Positions 45,359 through 56,166 of a DNA stretch of 64,000 nucleotides are shown piece by piece (the first letter of the stretch is position 1; the number at the start of each line of letters is the position of its first letter). This stretch comes from Vibrio sp. 99-8-1 (lineage in GTDB: Bacteria > Pseudomonadota > Gammaproteobacteria > Enterobacterales > Vibrionaceae), in assembly GCF_013114595.1 (NCBI RefSeq), contig NZ_VTXE01000013.1, positions 1 to 64,000 of the forward strand. Direction: 5' to 3'. Both the position numbers and the translations under genes were made by a program. The notes beneath the pieces were generated by a model. The model was not told the origin of the DNA, ran no database searches, and worked only from the letters and a program-made list of their open reading frames with translations.

Positions 45359-46042
45359 ATGCATCCTGTTATCGATTTACTTCAAACTAAACAGTTGATT
45401 TGGCGAGGAAGCCAGCAAAAGATAAATGCCACTACGCACACATCTGGCTATAGTGAATTAGATAAACAGCTTAAGGGTGGTTTCCCTACCTATGGCGTGA
45501 TTGAAGTTAACTCTCCGCAAGGTATTGGCGAGCTACGATTGCTAACGCCCTATATAAAGCAAAAAGGACAACAACGCCTTTCTGTTTTTATTAATCCTCC
45601 GGGTTATCTCTGTAGCGAATACTTTGTTCAACAAGAAATAGAGTTAAATAAGTTAATATTGCTATTTCCTAAAACAGCCAAGGAAGCGCTATGGGCCGCA
45701 GAGCAATGTCTTAAAAGTGGCAGTTGCGGTAGTGTCACACTTTGGCATCCTTCGTTAGAAATCCACCAAGCAAAAAGGTTACAAGTTGCCAGCGAAACTG
45801 GCCAGTGTCTAAACTTCTTATTTAAAATGGATACCCGTTGTCAGCTGACCTTGCCCATTTCACTTAGCTTAACCTTGCAACCAGACAGCAATGGTTTAAC
45901 TGTCACGATTCACCGACGAAAAGGAGGCTGGTTAAAGACCCGTTTCACTATTGATGTCCATCAGAAGTGGCCTCACCTTGCTCCTTACACACACACCAAT
46001 AGTGTTATCCCATTTCCTATTGGAAATAGGGGTACAGCATGA
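45359..46042 (+). CDS. imuA: Translesion-synthesis accessory protein ImuA
   Basis: A 227-residue RecA/SulA-like protein that acts with ImuB and DnaE2 in damage-induced mutagenesis. The region SGYSELDKQLKGGFPTYGVIEV matches the RecA-core start, but the Walker A loop is degenerate (NSPQGIGELRLL). I use the ATG at 45359, preceded by GAGG, which lies after the LexA box; the open frame upstream of it overlaps the operator. The stop overlaps imuB by ATGA. Confidence 0.92.
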   Translation: MHPVIDLLQTKQLIWRGSQQKINATTHTSGYSELDKQLKGGFPTYGVIEVNSPQGIGELRLLTPYIKQKGQQRLSVFINPPGYLCSEYFVQQEIELNKLILLFPKTAKEALWAAEQCLKSGSCGSVTLWHPSLEIHQAKRLQVASETGQCLNFLFKMDTRCQLTLPISLSLTLQPDSNGLTVTIHRRKGGWLKTRFTIDVHQKWPHLAPYTHTNSVIPFPIGNRGTA

Positions 46043-47451
46043 CGCTCTGGTTGTACTTACACTTCCCTACTCTACAATTAGACAGCCTCTTTTCTGATAT
46101 TCAGCAGGCCCCAATTTGCATTTTAAATAAACAGTACATTGTACAAATAAATAGCGTAGCAGAAGAGAAAGGAATAAAGCTTGGCATGGGATTAGGTAGT
46201 GCGGCATCACTGTGTGCCGATCTACAAGTACACCCTTATAATCAACAAGTTGAAGAGCAGAAATTAACCGAAATTGCTCACTGGCTTTATATGGTGACCT
46301 CCGATATCTCTCTGTTTTCCCCTTCAGGAATATTGCTTAAAGTGAGCAATATGCTGACTCTTTACGATGGCTTAGCTTCCTACTGGAGTGTGGTTTTTGA
46401 GCACCTTACAAGCTTAAATATTCAGTTTAGTTTCTCAACAGGAAGCTCTCCTTTATCCGCAAAATTACTCGCACAACAACAAATTAACCGTATCTCTGAT
46501 GATCCCATCTGGTTACAAAATACATTAAAGCAACAACCACTGCATGCTACCGAGCTAACAGATAAAACTGTCGAGCAACTAAATAGAGTTGGCGTTCGCT
46601 ATTTACAAGATTTACTCACTTTAGAGCTAGCAGATATCGCGCGCCGATTTGATATTGAGCTGGTTAATTATATGGGTCGTTTAACCGGACAACTTAAACA
46701 CCCTGTAAACAACTATCATCCCGCTGAGACATTTAAACGTCACCTTGAATTGTTATTTGAAATCGATAATGTTCAATGGTTAATAAAGCCTCTATTTACA
46801 CTATTAACTCAACTAGAGGCATTTTTACTTCTACGGGATAAAGTCGCCTACCAACTCACCTTACAGCTGCATCAAAGAGGTGACCTAACGCAGAGTGTGA
46901 TTTTTTCCTCCGCTCAAGGAGATTATCTTGCCAGTAAATGGCAGCAGTTAAGCAAGCTAACTCTTGAGTCCTGCACTTTAAATGCCCCTATTACTGCAAT
47001 TACATTGTATGCGACACAAACCCATCAAAAACAATCTGATGGCCATGATCTATTTGACGGTCAACAAGGGCAAACTTCACCGCTAGAGCTAATTAGCATT
47101 CTTCAAGCCAAGTTAGGTAAAGAGCAGGTCACAGGTGTGAGTAAAACCAGAGATCCTCGACCAGAGTTAGCCACTCGACTCTCTGTACCTTTTGCTCCGC
47201 AACACGATGATCTGAGAGTCGACCAATCAGAAAAAACAGCCTCTGCTCGTCCCAGTATCTTATTCCCTTCCCCTGTTCCTCTTGCTGAAAAGGTCACTAT
47301 ATTACAAGGGCCAGAAAGGCTCACAACAGGCTGGTGGGATGCAGAAACAATAATGCGAGACTATTTTGTGGCCAAAAGTGATCAAGGGCGATGGCTATGG
47401 GTTTTTCGTGATCAACAAAAACAGTGGTTCATCCACGGACTATTCGCATGA
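46039..47451 (+). CDS. imuB: ImuB, inactive Y-family polymerase-like protein
   Basis: A 470-residue paralogue of Y-family polymerases that serves as the hub linking ImuA, DnaE2 and the beta clamp. The N-terminus reads LWLYLHFPTLQLDSLF, lacking the catalytic acidic residues found in active polymerases. Helix-hairpin-helix (LNRVGVRYLQDLLTLE) and little-finger regions follow. HDLFDG near residue 340 resembles a clamp-binding motif. The C-terminus RWLWVFRDQQKQWFIHGLFA is typical. It overlaps both neighbours by four bases. Confidence 0.92.
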   Translation: MTLWLYLHFPTLQLDSLFSDIQQAPICILNKQYIVQINSVAEEKGIKLGMGLGSAASLCADLQVHPYNQQVEEQKLTEIAHWLYMVTSDISLFSPSGILLKVSNMLTLYDGLASYWSVVFEHLTSLNIQFSFSTGSSPLSAKLLAQQQINRISDDPIWLQNTLKQQPLHATELTDKTVEQLNRVGVRYLQDLLTLELADIARRFDIELVNYMGRLTGQLKHPVNNYHPAETFKRHLELLFEIDNVQWLIKPLFTLLTQLEAFLLLRDKVAYQLTLQLHQRGDLTQSVIFSSAQGDYLASKWQQLSKLTLESCTLNAPITAITLYATQTHQKQSDGHDLFDGQQGQTSPLELISILQAKLGKEQVTGVSKTRDPRPELATRLSVPFAPQHDDLRVDQSEKTASARPSILFPSPVPLAEKVTILQGPERLTTGWWDAETIMRDYFVAKSDQGRWLWVFRDQQKQWFIHGLFA

Positions 47452-50400
47452 GTGACAGTAATCCTCAATATGCTGAGCTATTTTGCCAAAGCAACTTCTC
47501 GTTTTTAACGGGCGCCTCTCATGCAGAAGAGTTAATTACTCAAGCCAACTTTTTACGCTATTCTGCTTTAGCTATCACCGACGAATGTTCTCTTGCTGGC
47601 GTGGTAAAAGCTCATGCCACCATTAAAAACCACCATTTATCCATTAAACTCATCATTGGTAGCATGTTCTGGCTCAATGCCGAGTGCCAAATTGTACTCC
47701 TGTGCCCAAATCAGCAAGCTTATACCGAACTGTGCCGTATTATTACCAATGCCCGAAGACGAGCAGAAAAAGGAGAATACAACTTATCTGAATGGGACCT
47801 AATGTCATTAAAACACTGTTTGATCATTTGGTTACCTTGCCATAAACACGCCGATCTTCATTGGGGAGACTGGCTTAATAAACATCATAAAAAACGGCTA
47901 TGGATTGGAGTACAGAAGCATTTACAAGGAAACGACAGAGCGTATTCAGCTTACTGCCAATCACTCGCTTCACAATTTGATCTAGCAATAACCGCTTGTG
48001 GGGGGGTGTTGATGCACAGTGCTACCCGCCAACCATTACAACATACGCTAACGGCCATCCGCGAAAACAAACCCATCAGCGAAATCAAACACCAACTACT
48101 GACAAATAGTGAAAGAAGTCTCAGACCAAAAGAGAAGTTAGCCAAAATCTTTGACCAAAAATGGTTAAATGAGAGTAACAATATCGCTCAGCAATGCACT
48201 TTTTCTCTGGATACACTGCGCTACTGTTACCCGTCAGAGTTGGTTCCTGACGGTTATACACCGATGAGTTACTTAATCGAACTGGTAGAAAAAGGCAAAA
48301 AAGCCCGTTTTCCCAACGGAGTGCCTAATGACATTGATCAGCTACTCACTAAAGAGCTCAACCTTGTTGAAGAACTCAACTATCCCTTTTACTTTCTGAC
48401 CATTCACGACATCGTCATGTTTGCCAAAAGTCAGAGTATCCTTTATCAGGGAAGAGGGTCCGCGGCCAATTCTATTATCTGTTACTGCTTAGAGATCACC
48501 TCCGTTGATCCTAGGCAGATATCGGTACTTTTTGAACGTTTCATTAGTAAAGAACGTCAAGAACCACCCGATATCGATGTGGATTTTGAACATGAACGGC
48601 GTGAAGAAGTTATCCAATATATCTACAAAAAGTACGGAAGAGAGCGTGCTGCGCTAGCCGCTACCGTCATTAGCTATCGTTTTAAAAGTGCTTTGCGAGA
48701 TGTAGGCAAAGCTTTAGGCATATCTGAAACCCAACTGGATTTTTTCATTAAAAATATAAACAGACGCGATCGCTCCCTCGGTTGGCAAGCGCAATTAACG
48801 GAATTGGGTATAAAGCCTGACTCCTTAAAAGGACAGCAACTTATCCAATTGGTTAATGACATTATCGGCTTCCCGCGTCATCTTTCTCAGCACGTAGGCG
48901 GTTTTGTCATTTCTGCCGGGCCATTATATGAATTGGTTCCCATTGAGAACGCCGCCATGCCCAATAGAACCGTCATTCAATGGGATAAAGATGACCTAGA
49001 AAGCCTTAAACTACTAAAAGTGGATATTCTGGCACTGGGTATGCTCACCGCCATTAGAAAGTGCTTTGATCTTATTAAACAACATAAAGGTGAAGAGCTT
49101 ACTATTGCAGATATTACCCGAAAACAAGATGACCAAGCGGTTTACAAAATGCTGCAAAAGGCCGACACCGTGGGCGTATTTCAAATAGAATCACGGGCAC
49201 AAATGAGTATGTTGCCGCGCTTAAAACCTCGCTGCTATTACGATTTAGTTATCCAGATAGCCATTGTGCGTCCAGGCCCAATTCAGGGGGATATGGTGCA
49301 CCCTTTTCTAAAGCGTAGAGATGGATTAGAAGCGGTCACTTATCCATCTGAAGAGGTCAAAGAGGTGCTTTCTCGAACCATGGGGGTGCCTATTTTTCAA
49401 GAACAAGTAATTAAGCTCGCGATGGTTGCGGCAGGTTTTTCTGGTGGCGAAGCAGATCAGTTGCGACGAGCAATGGCCTCATGGAAAAAAAATGGTGATC
49501 TATTTAAATTTAAATCCAAGCTCATTAACGGCATGCTGGATAGAGGCTACCAAGCCGAATTTGCCGAACGTATTTTCGACCAAATATGCGGTTTTGGTGA
49601 GTATGGTTTTCCGGAAAGTCATTCAGCATCGTTTGCTGTCTTAGCATACTGTTCTGCATGGTTAAAACATTACCACCCAGAGCTATTTTATACTTCGTTA
49701 TTGAATAGCTTGCCAATGGGCTTTTATAGCGCCTCTCAGCTTATTCAGGACGCCAAACGACATCACGTTACTGTCTTGCCCGTATCGGTTAACGACTCTC
49801 AATACATACACTCAATCGTACCTTCAGCACAAGGCTATGCTATTCAGTTAGGTTTAACACTGATTAAAGGGCTGTCTCAAAAAGGGGCCGAGCAGCTACT
49901 TCACAACCGACCAAGTCGTGGCTTCACCAGCAGTCAGCAGATAAAACATATTGGACTGAACAAAAAAGACATTGCCGCCTTAGCCTCAGCCGATGCGCTA
50001 AAAAGCCTCAGTGGAGACCGTTACCACACTCGTTGGCAAGTTATGGACTCTATACATGACCTGCCTCTCTTTCAGTCGCAGCAGGCTTCTTCTGAGCCAT
50101 TTTTGTTTACAGAAAGTCCAACAGAAGCACTACTCGAAGATTATGCAGCAACAGGACTATCGTTAGATCAACATCCCATCACTATATTGGATAAAGCGCA
50201 GAAATTAGGTCGGTTCACTCGGCAAACGGAGCTATTAAACAGAGCACACCGCTCTATGGTCACGGTTGTTGGGGTCGTAACAGGAAGACAATCTCCGGGA
50301 ACAGCAGCAGGTGTCACCTTTTTTACCTTAGAAGATGACACAGGCAATGTTAATGTGGTGGTTTGGGCTAAAACAGCAAGAGCACAAAAGCAGAGCTATT

Positions 50401-50534
50401 TAACCGCTAAAATACTTAAAGTGGACGGTATTCTCGAACACGATGGACAAGTTACTCATGTCATTGCGGGTAAGCTAACGGACCTGACAGAATCCCTAAA
50501 TGGCTTGATCACTTCATCCCGAGATTTTCATTAA
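47448..50534 (+). CDS. dnaE2: Error-prone DNA polymerase DnaE2
   Basis: A 1028-residue C-family polymerase, the catalytic member of the ImuA-ImuB-DnaE2 mutasome (also called ImuC). The N-terminal PHP domain begins YAELFCQSNFSFLTGASHAE. The polymerase palm has PDIDVDFEHERREEV with catalytic aspartates (about residues 372-384), and the C-terminal OB fold contains VTVVGVVTGRQSPGTAAG. The start at 47448 overlaps the imuB stop as ATGA and gives the family length. It is probably co-translated with imuA and imuB. Confidence 0.95.
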   Translation: MSDSNPQYAELFCQSNFSFLTGASHAEELITQANFLRYSALAITDECSLAGVVKAHATIKNHHLSIKLIIGSMFWLNAECQIVLLCPNQQAYTELCRIITNARRRAEKGEYNLSEWDLMSLKHCLIIWLPCHKHADLHWGDWLNKHHKKRLWIGVQKHLQGNDRAYSAYCQSLASQFDLAITACGGVLMHSATRQPLQHTLTAIRENKPISEIKHQLLTNSERSLRPKEKLAKIFDQKWLNESNNIAQQCTFSLDTLRYCYPSELVPDGYTPMSYLIELVEKGKKARFPNGVPNDIDQLLTKELNLVEELNYPFYFLTIHDIVMFAKSQSILYQGRGSAANSIICYCLEITSVDPRQISVLFERFISKERQEPPDIDVDFEHERREEVIQYIYKKYGRERAALAATVISYRFKSALRDVGKALGISETQLDFFIKNINRRDRSLGWQAQLTELGIKPDSLKGQQLIQLVNDIIGFPRHLSQHVGGFVISAGPLYELVPIENAAMPNRTVIQWDKDDLESLKLLKVDILALGMLTAIRKCFDLIKQHKGEELTIADITRKQDDQAVYKMLQKADTVGVFQIESRAQMSMLPRLKPRCYYDLVIQIAIVRPGPIQGDMVHPFLKRRDGLEAVTYPSEEVKEVLSRTMGVPIFQEQVIKLAMVAAGFSGGEADQLRRAMASWKKNGDLFKFKSKLINGMLDRGYQAEFAERIFDQICGFGEYGFPESHSASFAVLAYCSAWLKHYHPELFYTSLLNSLPMGFYSASQLIQDAKRHHVTVLPVSVNDSQYIHSIVPSAQGYAIQLGLTLIKGLSQKGAEQLLHNRPSRGFTSSQQIKHIGLNKKDIAALASADALKSLSGDRYHTRWQVMDSIHDLPLFQSQQASSEPFLFTESPTEALLEDYAATGLSLDQHPITILDKAQKLGRFTRQTELLNRAHRSMVTVVGVVTGRQSPGTAAGVTFFTLEDDTGNVNVVVWAKTARAQKQSYLTAKILKVDGILEHDGQVTHVIAGKLTDLTESLNGLITSSRDFH

Positions 50535-50635
50535 AGAATCGTTTTATAAAAAGCTACACAGCCCTTCTTGAACCTTGATCAGGCCGTCTTCAGATTGAGA
50601 AAATGTGTGTTCGAAAGATCGGCGGTTGCCTCGCC

Positions 50636-51580
50636 TTATAGACCCAATATCTGCTTCATTCTTTGCTGGGCAACATCCACTAGCAAATCCGGTTGGAACT
50701 TAGAAATAAACCGATCGCAACCCACTTTTTTCACCATGGCTTCATTAAAGCTGCCACTTAATGAGGTATTTAAAGTGATGAACAGATCACCCATTCTAGG
50801 ATCATTACGAACTTCATGAGTTAGACGATAACCGTCCATTTCAGGCATTTCAGCATCAGTAATCATCATCATGATCTCATCCGTAACGGTTTTACCTTCA
50901 TCACACCAACCTTTTAACAAGTTCAGCGCTTCTAACCCGTCACTACACTCAATAATATTGATACCTAACTGTTCTAAAGTGCCTCTCACCTGCCCACGAG
51001 CAGTAGAAGAGTCATCGACAATCAACACATTTCGTCCAATCATCTGCTGAGACAGCTCTTCGTCTAACACACCTTCAGAGATTGAAATATCGTAATCAAT
51101 AATCTGTGCAAGAACCTTCTCTACATCGATAATTTCAACAATTTTCTTATCGCCTTCATCTTCAATCTGAGTAATGGCGGTTAGGTAGTTTGCCTTACCT
51201 GCTGTTTTAGGTGGAGGAGCAATTTCGGTCCAAGCTGTATTGACAATATTTCTTACTTGACCAACAAGAAAGCCCTGAACACTGCGGTTATACTCAGTGA
51301 TAATCAGGTTTTGTTCTTCATCAGGGTGCATTGGACGAAAGCCGATTGCCGCTCGCAGATCTATCACTGGAACCGATTCACCACGAAGAGAAGCCACGCC
51401 AACCACATGACCATGTGCTCCGGGCATCTTAGTCAGAATAGGCATCTTAAGTACTTCTTTGACCTTAAATACATTAATCGCAAACAGTTGCCGATTGTTT
51501 AATTTAAACATCAAAAGCTCTAAGCGGTTTTCACCAACTAAGTTCGTTCTTTGATCGACAGTACTTAATACTCCGGACAT
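50636..51580 (-). CDS. cheV: Chemotaxis coupling protein CheV
   Basis: A 314-residue two-domain protein that couples chemoreceptors to CheA and can be phosphorylated. Residues of about 15-160 form a CheW domain (LLMFKLNNRQLFAINVFKVKE, then GVASLRGESVPVIDLR). Residues of about 185-310 form a receiver domain with VLIVDDSS and the phospho-acceptor aspartate in ITDAEMPEMDG. It starts at 51580 (MSGVLSTVDQRTNL). Vibrios carry several cheV genes; this one is unlinked to a flagellar cluster. Confidence 0.93.
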   Translation of the reverse strand: MSGVLSTVDQRTNLVGENRLELLMFKLNNRQLFAINVFKVKEVLKMPILTKMPGAHGHVVGVASLRGESVPVIDLRAAIGFRPMHPDEEQNLIITEYNRSVQGFLVGQVRNIVNTAWTEIAPPPKTAGKANYLTAITQIEDEGDKKIVEIIDVEKVLAQIIDYDISISEGVLDEELSQQMIGRNVLIVDDSSTARGQVRGTLEQLGINIIECSDGLEALNLLKGWCDEGKTVTDEIMMMITDAEMPEMDGYRLTHEVRNDPRMGDLFITLNTSLSGSFNEAMVKKVGCDRFISKFQPDLLVDVAQQRMKQILGL

Positions 51581-51723
51581 ACGGCTTCTCACTGAGTCTT
51601 TATCTGTGGGTTAGATTTAAAAACAAAACAATACAATAAGCAAATAATTAATAACTACATGCATAAAACATATATATCAGTATCGTTCATATTTTTAAGA
51701 TAGTGTACCAAATTACGAATAAA

Positions 51724-52938
51724 TCAACCTTCCACTACTTTCATCAACAATTGCCCGTCATACATGGCTTGTTTGATTAATGCTGCACCTGGCATGGTTG
51801 CTTGCTTATAAAAGCGGCTTTCAACGATCTGTAACTCTTGGTGATAAGCGGCAATACATTGCTGTTTAACACACTGTTCAATAGCAGGGTAAAGCACTGA
51901 CTTTGCTCTATTAATCACCCCTCCTATCAATATCTTCTCTGGGTTAAATAGATTCACCACTATGGCTATCGCTTTACCCAAATAAAGACCAAGGTTCTCA
52001 ATAACTTCCACCGCTAAAGGGTCCCCTTCAGCCGCAGCGGAACAGATATTTTCAATGGTGATACGATCAGGGTCAATGGAGGAATCCTCTCCTGCGCTCA
52101 ATCGCTTGGCAACTTGATCTCTAATTGCTTGTGAGCTCGCCAATGTTTCAAGACAACCTCGGTTACCACAATGGCAAAGCTCACCATTTGGATCAATTTG
52201 AATATGTCCCAATTCACCGATATTACCATGGCGGCCTTGCAATACTCTGCCGTCTAGCACTATTCCCGCTCCAACACCATGGTGGATTGAAATCAGTATC
52301 GAACTTTCATTCTCTTTTGAATGACCAAATAGTTTTTCAGCTAATGCCCAAGCCCTTGTGTCATTGGCAATAAATACCGGCAGCCCCGTAGACTCATGAA
52401 TTTCAGGGCCCAGAGGCAAATTTTTGACATTATAGTGAGGCATCTGTAAGACAATGCCTTTCTCTGGATTCACCAAGCCAGGTAACGTCACCGCAATGCT
52501 GGTTACCCGATCTAGTTGATCAGAATACGTTTCAAAGAACTCATCAATCTCATGAAGTAAACGAGCAAGTACGTCCTCTTGCTCTATTTCATGAATATCA
52601 ATTTTAGTATCGATAAGCACTGAGCCACCATGCTCGTGCAAAGCAATAACGAGATAACCTCGACCTAAACGAGCCGATAAAAACTGCCAGCCTTCATTGT
52701 CAGTTTGTAAACCCACAGCAGGTCGCCCACGACTTGTCGCTTCTTGTACCGTTGTTTCATGAATGAGGTGTGCATCAATCAGTTCACGAGTGATTTTCGT
52801 GATACTTGCAGGAGCTAACCCACTGACCTTAGAAAGATCAATGCGAGATATTGGCCCGTTTAAATCTATCAATTTATACACACGACCAGCATTGACCTGC
52901 TTGATATGGTCAATATGGCCAGGTTGAGCCATGTACAT
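51724..52938 (-). CDS. mlc: ROK-family glucose-responsive repressor Mlc
   Basis: A 404-residue repressor with an N-terminal winged helix (QVNAGRVYKLIDLNGPISRI then DLSKVSGLAPASITK). The C-terminal ROK domain has a zinc site (GHIQIDPNGELCHCGNRGCLE). In E. coli Mlc represses ptsG and pts genes until sequestered by dephosphorylated EIICB-Glc. I chose the start at 52938 (MYMAQPGHIDHIKQ), with GGAG upstream; 37 further in-frame codons upstream are not expected in the family. It diverges from pykA. Confidence 0.94.
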   Translation of the reverse strand: MYMAQPGHIDHIKQVNAGRVYKLIDLNGPISRIDLSKVSGLAPASITKITRELIDAHLIHETTVQEATSRGRPAVGLQTDNEGWQFLSARLGRGYLVIALHEHGGSVLIDTKIDIHEIEQEDVLARLLHEIDEFFETYSDQLDRVTSIAVTLPGLVNPEKGIVLQMPHYNVKNLPLGPEIHESTGLPVFIANDTRAWALAEKLFGHSKENESSILISIHHGVGAGIVLDGRVLQGRHGNIGELGHIQIDPNGELCHCGNRGCLETLASSQAIRDQVAKRLSAGEDSSIDPDRITIENICSAAAEGDPLAVEVIENLGLYLGKAIAIVVNLFNPEKILIGGVINRAKSVLYPAIEQCVKQQCIAAYHQELQIVESRFYKQATMPGAALIKQAMYDGQLLMKVVEG

Positions 52939-53288
52939 TTTACACTCCAAAATGACGTCGTTGGCTAATTTTTTTACTTTGCGAACTAATTGTGAAGTCA
53001 CTTGATAGATTGCCGTGACGGGTATCACGCACAAAACTAATTTAGCCAATAAAAGCGGAAATAGCGGCGATTAAACCAAAGTAATTATTGATCTAAAACA
53101 GGTTTTTTTTAATCATGAAAAATCTTTTTACAACACCGTTTTACCCAGTGTTCTGCAATTATTGGATTGAGGCGCAAGCTAAGAATCAAGTTTCATCAGT
53201 TAGGCGACTCAACAAATCCTAATCTGGCTAAATAGCACATAATCGCCATATACTAAGTAGTACATAATGACGCCACAGGAAGAAAAAT

Positions 53289-54734
53289 ATGAGCAAACGG
53301 TTAAGAAGAACAAAAATTGTTACGACTCTAGGACCCGCAACGGATCGCGACAATAATTTAGAGCGCATTATTCAGGCAGGTGTCAACGTAGTAAGAATGA
53401 ACTTCTCTCATGGCAGCGCTCAGGATCACATTGACAGAGCCCAACAGGTACGCTCAATTGCCGCTCGACTAGGCATGCACGTTGCCATTTTAGGTGATTT
53501 ACAAGGGCCTAAAATTCGGGTGTCTACCTTTACAAATGAAAAAGTCATACTCAACAAAGGGGACAAATTTACCCTAGACAGCGACCTTCCAGCCGGCCAA
53601 GGAGATCAAGATGTTGTTGGCTTAGACTACAAAGAGCTACCGCAAGACGTTGTTAACGGTGATGTACTGCTATTAGACGATGGTAGAGTTCAACTTAAAG
53701 TCATCTCAGTAAAAGGCAACAAGGTACATACAGAAGTCGTGATAGGCGGCGCGCTCTCTAACAATAAAGGAATCAACAAACAAGGAGGCGGCCTCTCAGC
53801 GGACGCACTTACTGATAAAGACAAAAACGATATTTTAACTGCGGCAAAAATCAAAGTGGACTACTTAGCCGTTTCATTTCCGCGTAATGGTGAAGATATG
53901 AAGTACGCCCGCAGACTCGCCCGAGATGCAGGCTTAGAAGCAAAACTCGTCGCCAAAGTAGAGCGAGCGGAAACGGTGGCCAATGTAGAGAACATTGATG
54001 ACATTATTTTAGCATCCGACGCCATTATGGTCGCTCGTGGCGATTTAGGGGTAGAGATTGGCGATCCGGAATTAATTGCGGTGCAAAAACAATTAATTAG
54101 CCGTACCCGAAGTTTAAACCGCGTAGTGATCACTGCAACGCAAATGATGGAGTCCATGATCACGAATCCTATGCCTACCCGAGCTGAAGTGATGGACGTC
54201 GCTAACGCCGTGCTGGATGGTACAGATGCCGTTATGCTATCGGGAGAAACCGCCGTCGGTGCTTATCCAATAGAAACGGTCGAGTCGATGGCAAGCGTCT
54301 GTATGGGAGCAGAGAAAATGCCATCGTTGAATGCATCCAGCTACCGTATAGATAGTCAATTTGACTCTACAGAAGAGACCATTGCCATGGCGACCATGTA
54401 CGCGGCCAATCACCTTCATGGCGTGAAAGCGATGATTACCCTAACTGAATCAGGCAGAACGCCATTAATGATGTCTCGCTTAAGTTCCGGGCTTCCTATC
54501 TTCGCCTTATCTAGAAACGAAAGCACCTTAAGTAGAGCCTCACTCTATCGAGGCGTAACACCTGTATTTTTTGAATGTCAGGCCGATGCTGGGATTACAT
54601 TTGCACAAGAAGCCATTATCACATTAAAAGAGAAAGGTTTAGTGGACACAGGGGATAAAGTCATCATTACTCAAGGTGATGTTATGGATATCATCGGCTC
54701 AACTAACTGCATGCGTATAATGTCAGTAGAATAA
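53289..54734 (+). CDS. pykA: Pyruvate kinase, PykA type
   Basis: A 481-residue glycolytic enzyme making pyruvate and ATP. The N-terminus [20 protein letters not shown] is that of E. coli PykA (AMP-activated, 480 residues) rather than Pyk[36 protein letters not shown] and the signature TATQMMESM are intact. AGGAAG precedes the start. It is divergent from mlc, so the shared spacer (52939-53288) may link glycolytic flux with PTS control; I see no Mlc site there. Confidence 0.96.
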   Translation: MSKRLRRTKIVTTLGPATDRDNNLERIIQAGVNVVRMNFSHGSAQDHIDRAQQVRSIAARLGMHVAILGDLQGPKIRVSTFTNEKVILNKGDKFTLDSDLPAGQGDQDVVGLDYKELPQDVVNGDVLLLDDGRVQLKVISVKGNKVHTEVVIGGALSNNKGINKQGGGLSADALTDKDKNDILTAAKIKVDYLAVSFPRNGEDMKYARRLARDAGLEAKLVAKVERAETVANVENIDDIILASDAIMVARGDLGVEIGDPELIAVQKQLISRTRSLNRVVITATQMMESMITNPMPTRAEVMDVANAVLDGTDAVMLSGETAVGAYPIETVESMASVCMGAEKMPSLNASSYRIDSQFDSTEETIAMATMYAANHLHGVKAMITLTESGRTPLMMSRLSSGLPIFALSRNESTLSRASLYRGVTPVFFECQADAGITFAQEAIITLKEKGLVDTGDKVIITQGDVMDIIGSTNCMRIMSVE

Positions 54735-54752
54735 TTCTCCGTTTATCACTGT

Positions 54753-54784
54753 AAACCCTAACAACTAATTTATGTTAGGGTTTT
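54753..54784. terminator. Terminator between pykA and the patatin-like gene
   Basis: A perfect 11-bp stem (AAACCCTAACA/TGTTAGGGTTT) with a 9-base loop and T tract lies 18 bases after pykA, between convergent genes. Confidence 0.82.
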
Positions 54785-54812
54785 CATCACCATGTACTCA
54801 GCTTCAGCACGA

Positions 54813-55997
54813 TTAACTTAATTTTTTAGTCAAAGAAAACTGTTCAATAAAATGATAACCCGCATCTAAGCCAAGCTGATAGTCATGTAATAGCTCCTCT
54901 TTCTTGCTTAATAACGCTGATGATTTCAAAGGTTGCGCTGGGCAAATCTGTACAATAAAACAATCATCCGGTGGATTAAGCAAAAACTGTTGGGTTAAAG
55001 CATACGTTTGGTAATGAATCATCAAATAATCGGCCAAGCCTGAATCAAATTTGTCCCCCAGCAGATGACTTAAACGATAAACATCGTCACCACCAAACAA
55101 CCAACGACCACCATTTAACAAGTCAAGGTGCTTGAACGACATTTTCTTCTGTTTGGACTTATCTATTTGTTCCTGCCAGAACTCACTCCACTCCCCTTTC
55201 CACTTATTCAGAGTCTGTTCCCAGTGCTGCTGCACAAACAACAGAGGATCAACTTCATCGGTTCTCTTTTCTGTCGTGATGTTTTTAGCAAATAGATCAT
55301 TATTACCAACAGCGTCTTTGCTAATGAAAAAAGCATCACCATTCTGCTCTGGTTCTTCAGCCACATCCGTCCGAATTACCATTATGTTACGATGGCCTTG
55401 CCTCCACGCTTCTTGAACAGGAATCGCAGCAGTAACACCACCATCAACATAACTTTTCTCTGCAATAGAGACCTCACCATCATACAGCGCGGGTATGGCG
55501 CATGTCGCTCGCATCACATCAAACCACTCTTCCCCTAGAATCGGCAGGTATTCATCACGAATATGAGAGACTTCCGTAACAGAGGCATACGCTCCTCGAT
55601 CCGCCAATATCATTCGGCCTAAATCCAAATCAAGTTTATAAGGGAACTGGCTAATTTTACATATTGCCCAGTCGATATCCATGCTCTGTTTACGCCGAAT
55701 ATAACTAAACAAATTAAAGAATTGAGGGTCAGTGGTAAGATCCACTAAGAATGATTTGCCAAGTCCCGTTTGGCGACAAAGATAAGCACAAATATTCAAT
55801 GCGCCAGCAGAGGTACCATAAAATACATCAAAGGGATCAAAATTAGACAAAATAAACGCATCTAAAACCCCAGAGGTAAAAATACCCCGCTGCCCTCCAC
55901 CTTGAGCAATGAGAGCAGAGGAGCCATTGATGTATTTCGCATATTTAGCGTGTTGCAAAGTGGAGTGGGTTCCACTAACAACGCCCCGATTGGACAT
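54813..55997 (-). CDS. Patatin-like phospholipase, YjjU-like
   Basis: A 394-residue protein with a Ser-Asp catalytic dyad. The oxyanion loop is QGGGQRGIFTSGVLDAF (about 33-49), the nucleophile is in YGTSAGALN (about 60-68) and the aspartate in YVDGG. The N-terminal half closely resembles E. coli YjjU. Substrates of this subfamily are not established; lipid acyl hydrolysis is the general expectation. There is no signal peptide. GGAGG precedes the ATG. It is probably monocistronic. Confidence 0.85.
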   Translation of the reverse strand: MSNRGVVSGTHSTLQHAKYAKYINGSSALIAQGGGQRGIFTSGVLDAFILSNFDPFDVFYGTSAGALNICAYLCRQTGLGKSFLVDLTTDPQFFNLFSYIRRKQSMDIDWAICKISQFPYKLDLDLGRMILADRGAYASVTEVSHIRDEYLPILGEEWFDVMRATCAIPALYDGEVSIAEKSYVDGGVTAAIPVQEAWRQGHRNIMVIRTDVAEEPEQNGDAFFISKDAVGNNDLFAKNITTEKRTDEVDPLLFVQQHWEQTLNKWKGEWSEFWQEQIDKSKQKKMSFKHLDLLNGGRWLFGGDDVYRLSHLLGDKFDSGLADYLMIHYQTYALTQQFLLNPPDDCFIVQICPAQPLKSSALLSKKEELLHDYQLGLDAGYHFIEQFSLTKKLS

Positions 55998-56166
55998 CCC
56001 CCCTCCTTAATTCTGACGATTTGACGTCTGCAATGCCTAATTTACATTAATGATGTTTAGGTTATGAATCTCTCTCTTAAAGTAACTTCAGCTACTTCTA
56101 TCACGAGAGTACATTAGCTTCTGATCAAGACACCGGCATGCAGCTATCACCGCGATTTGGCATCAA

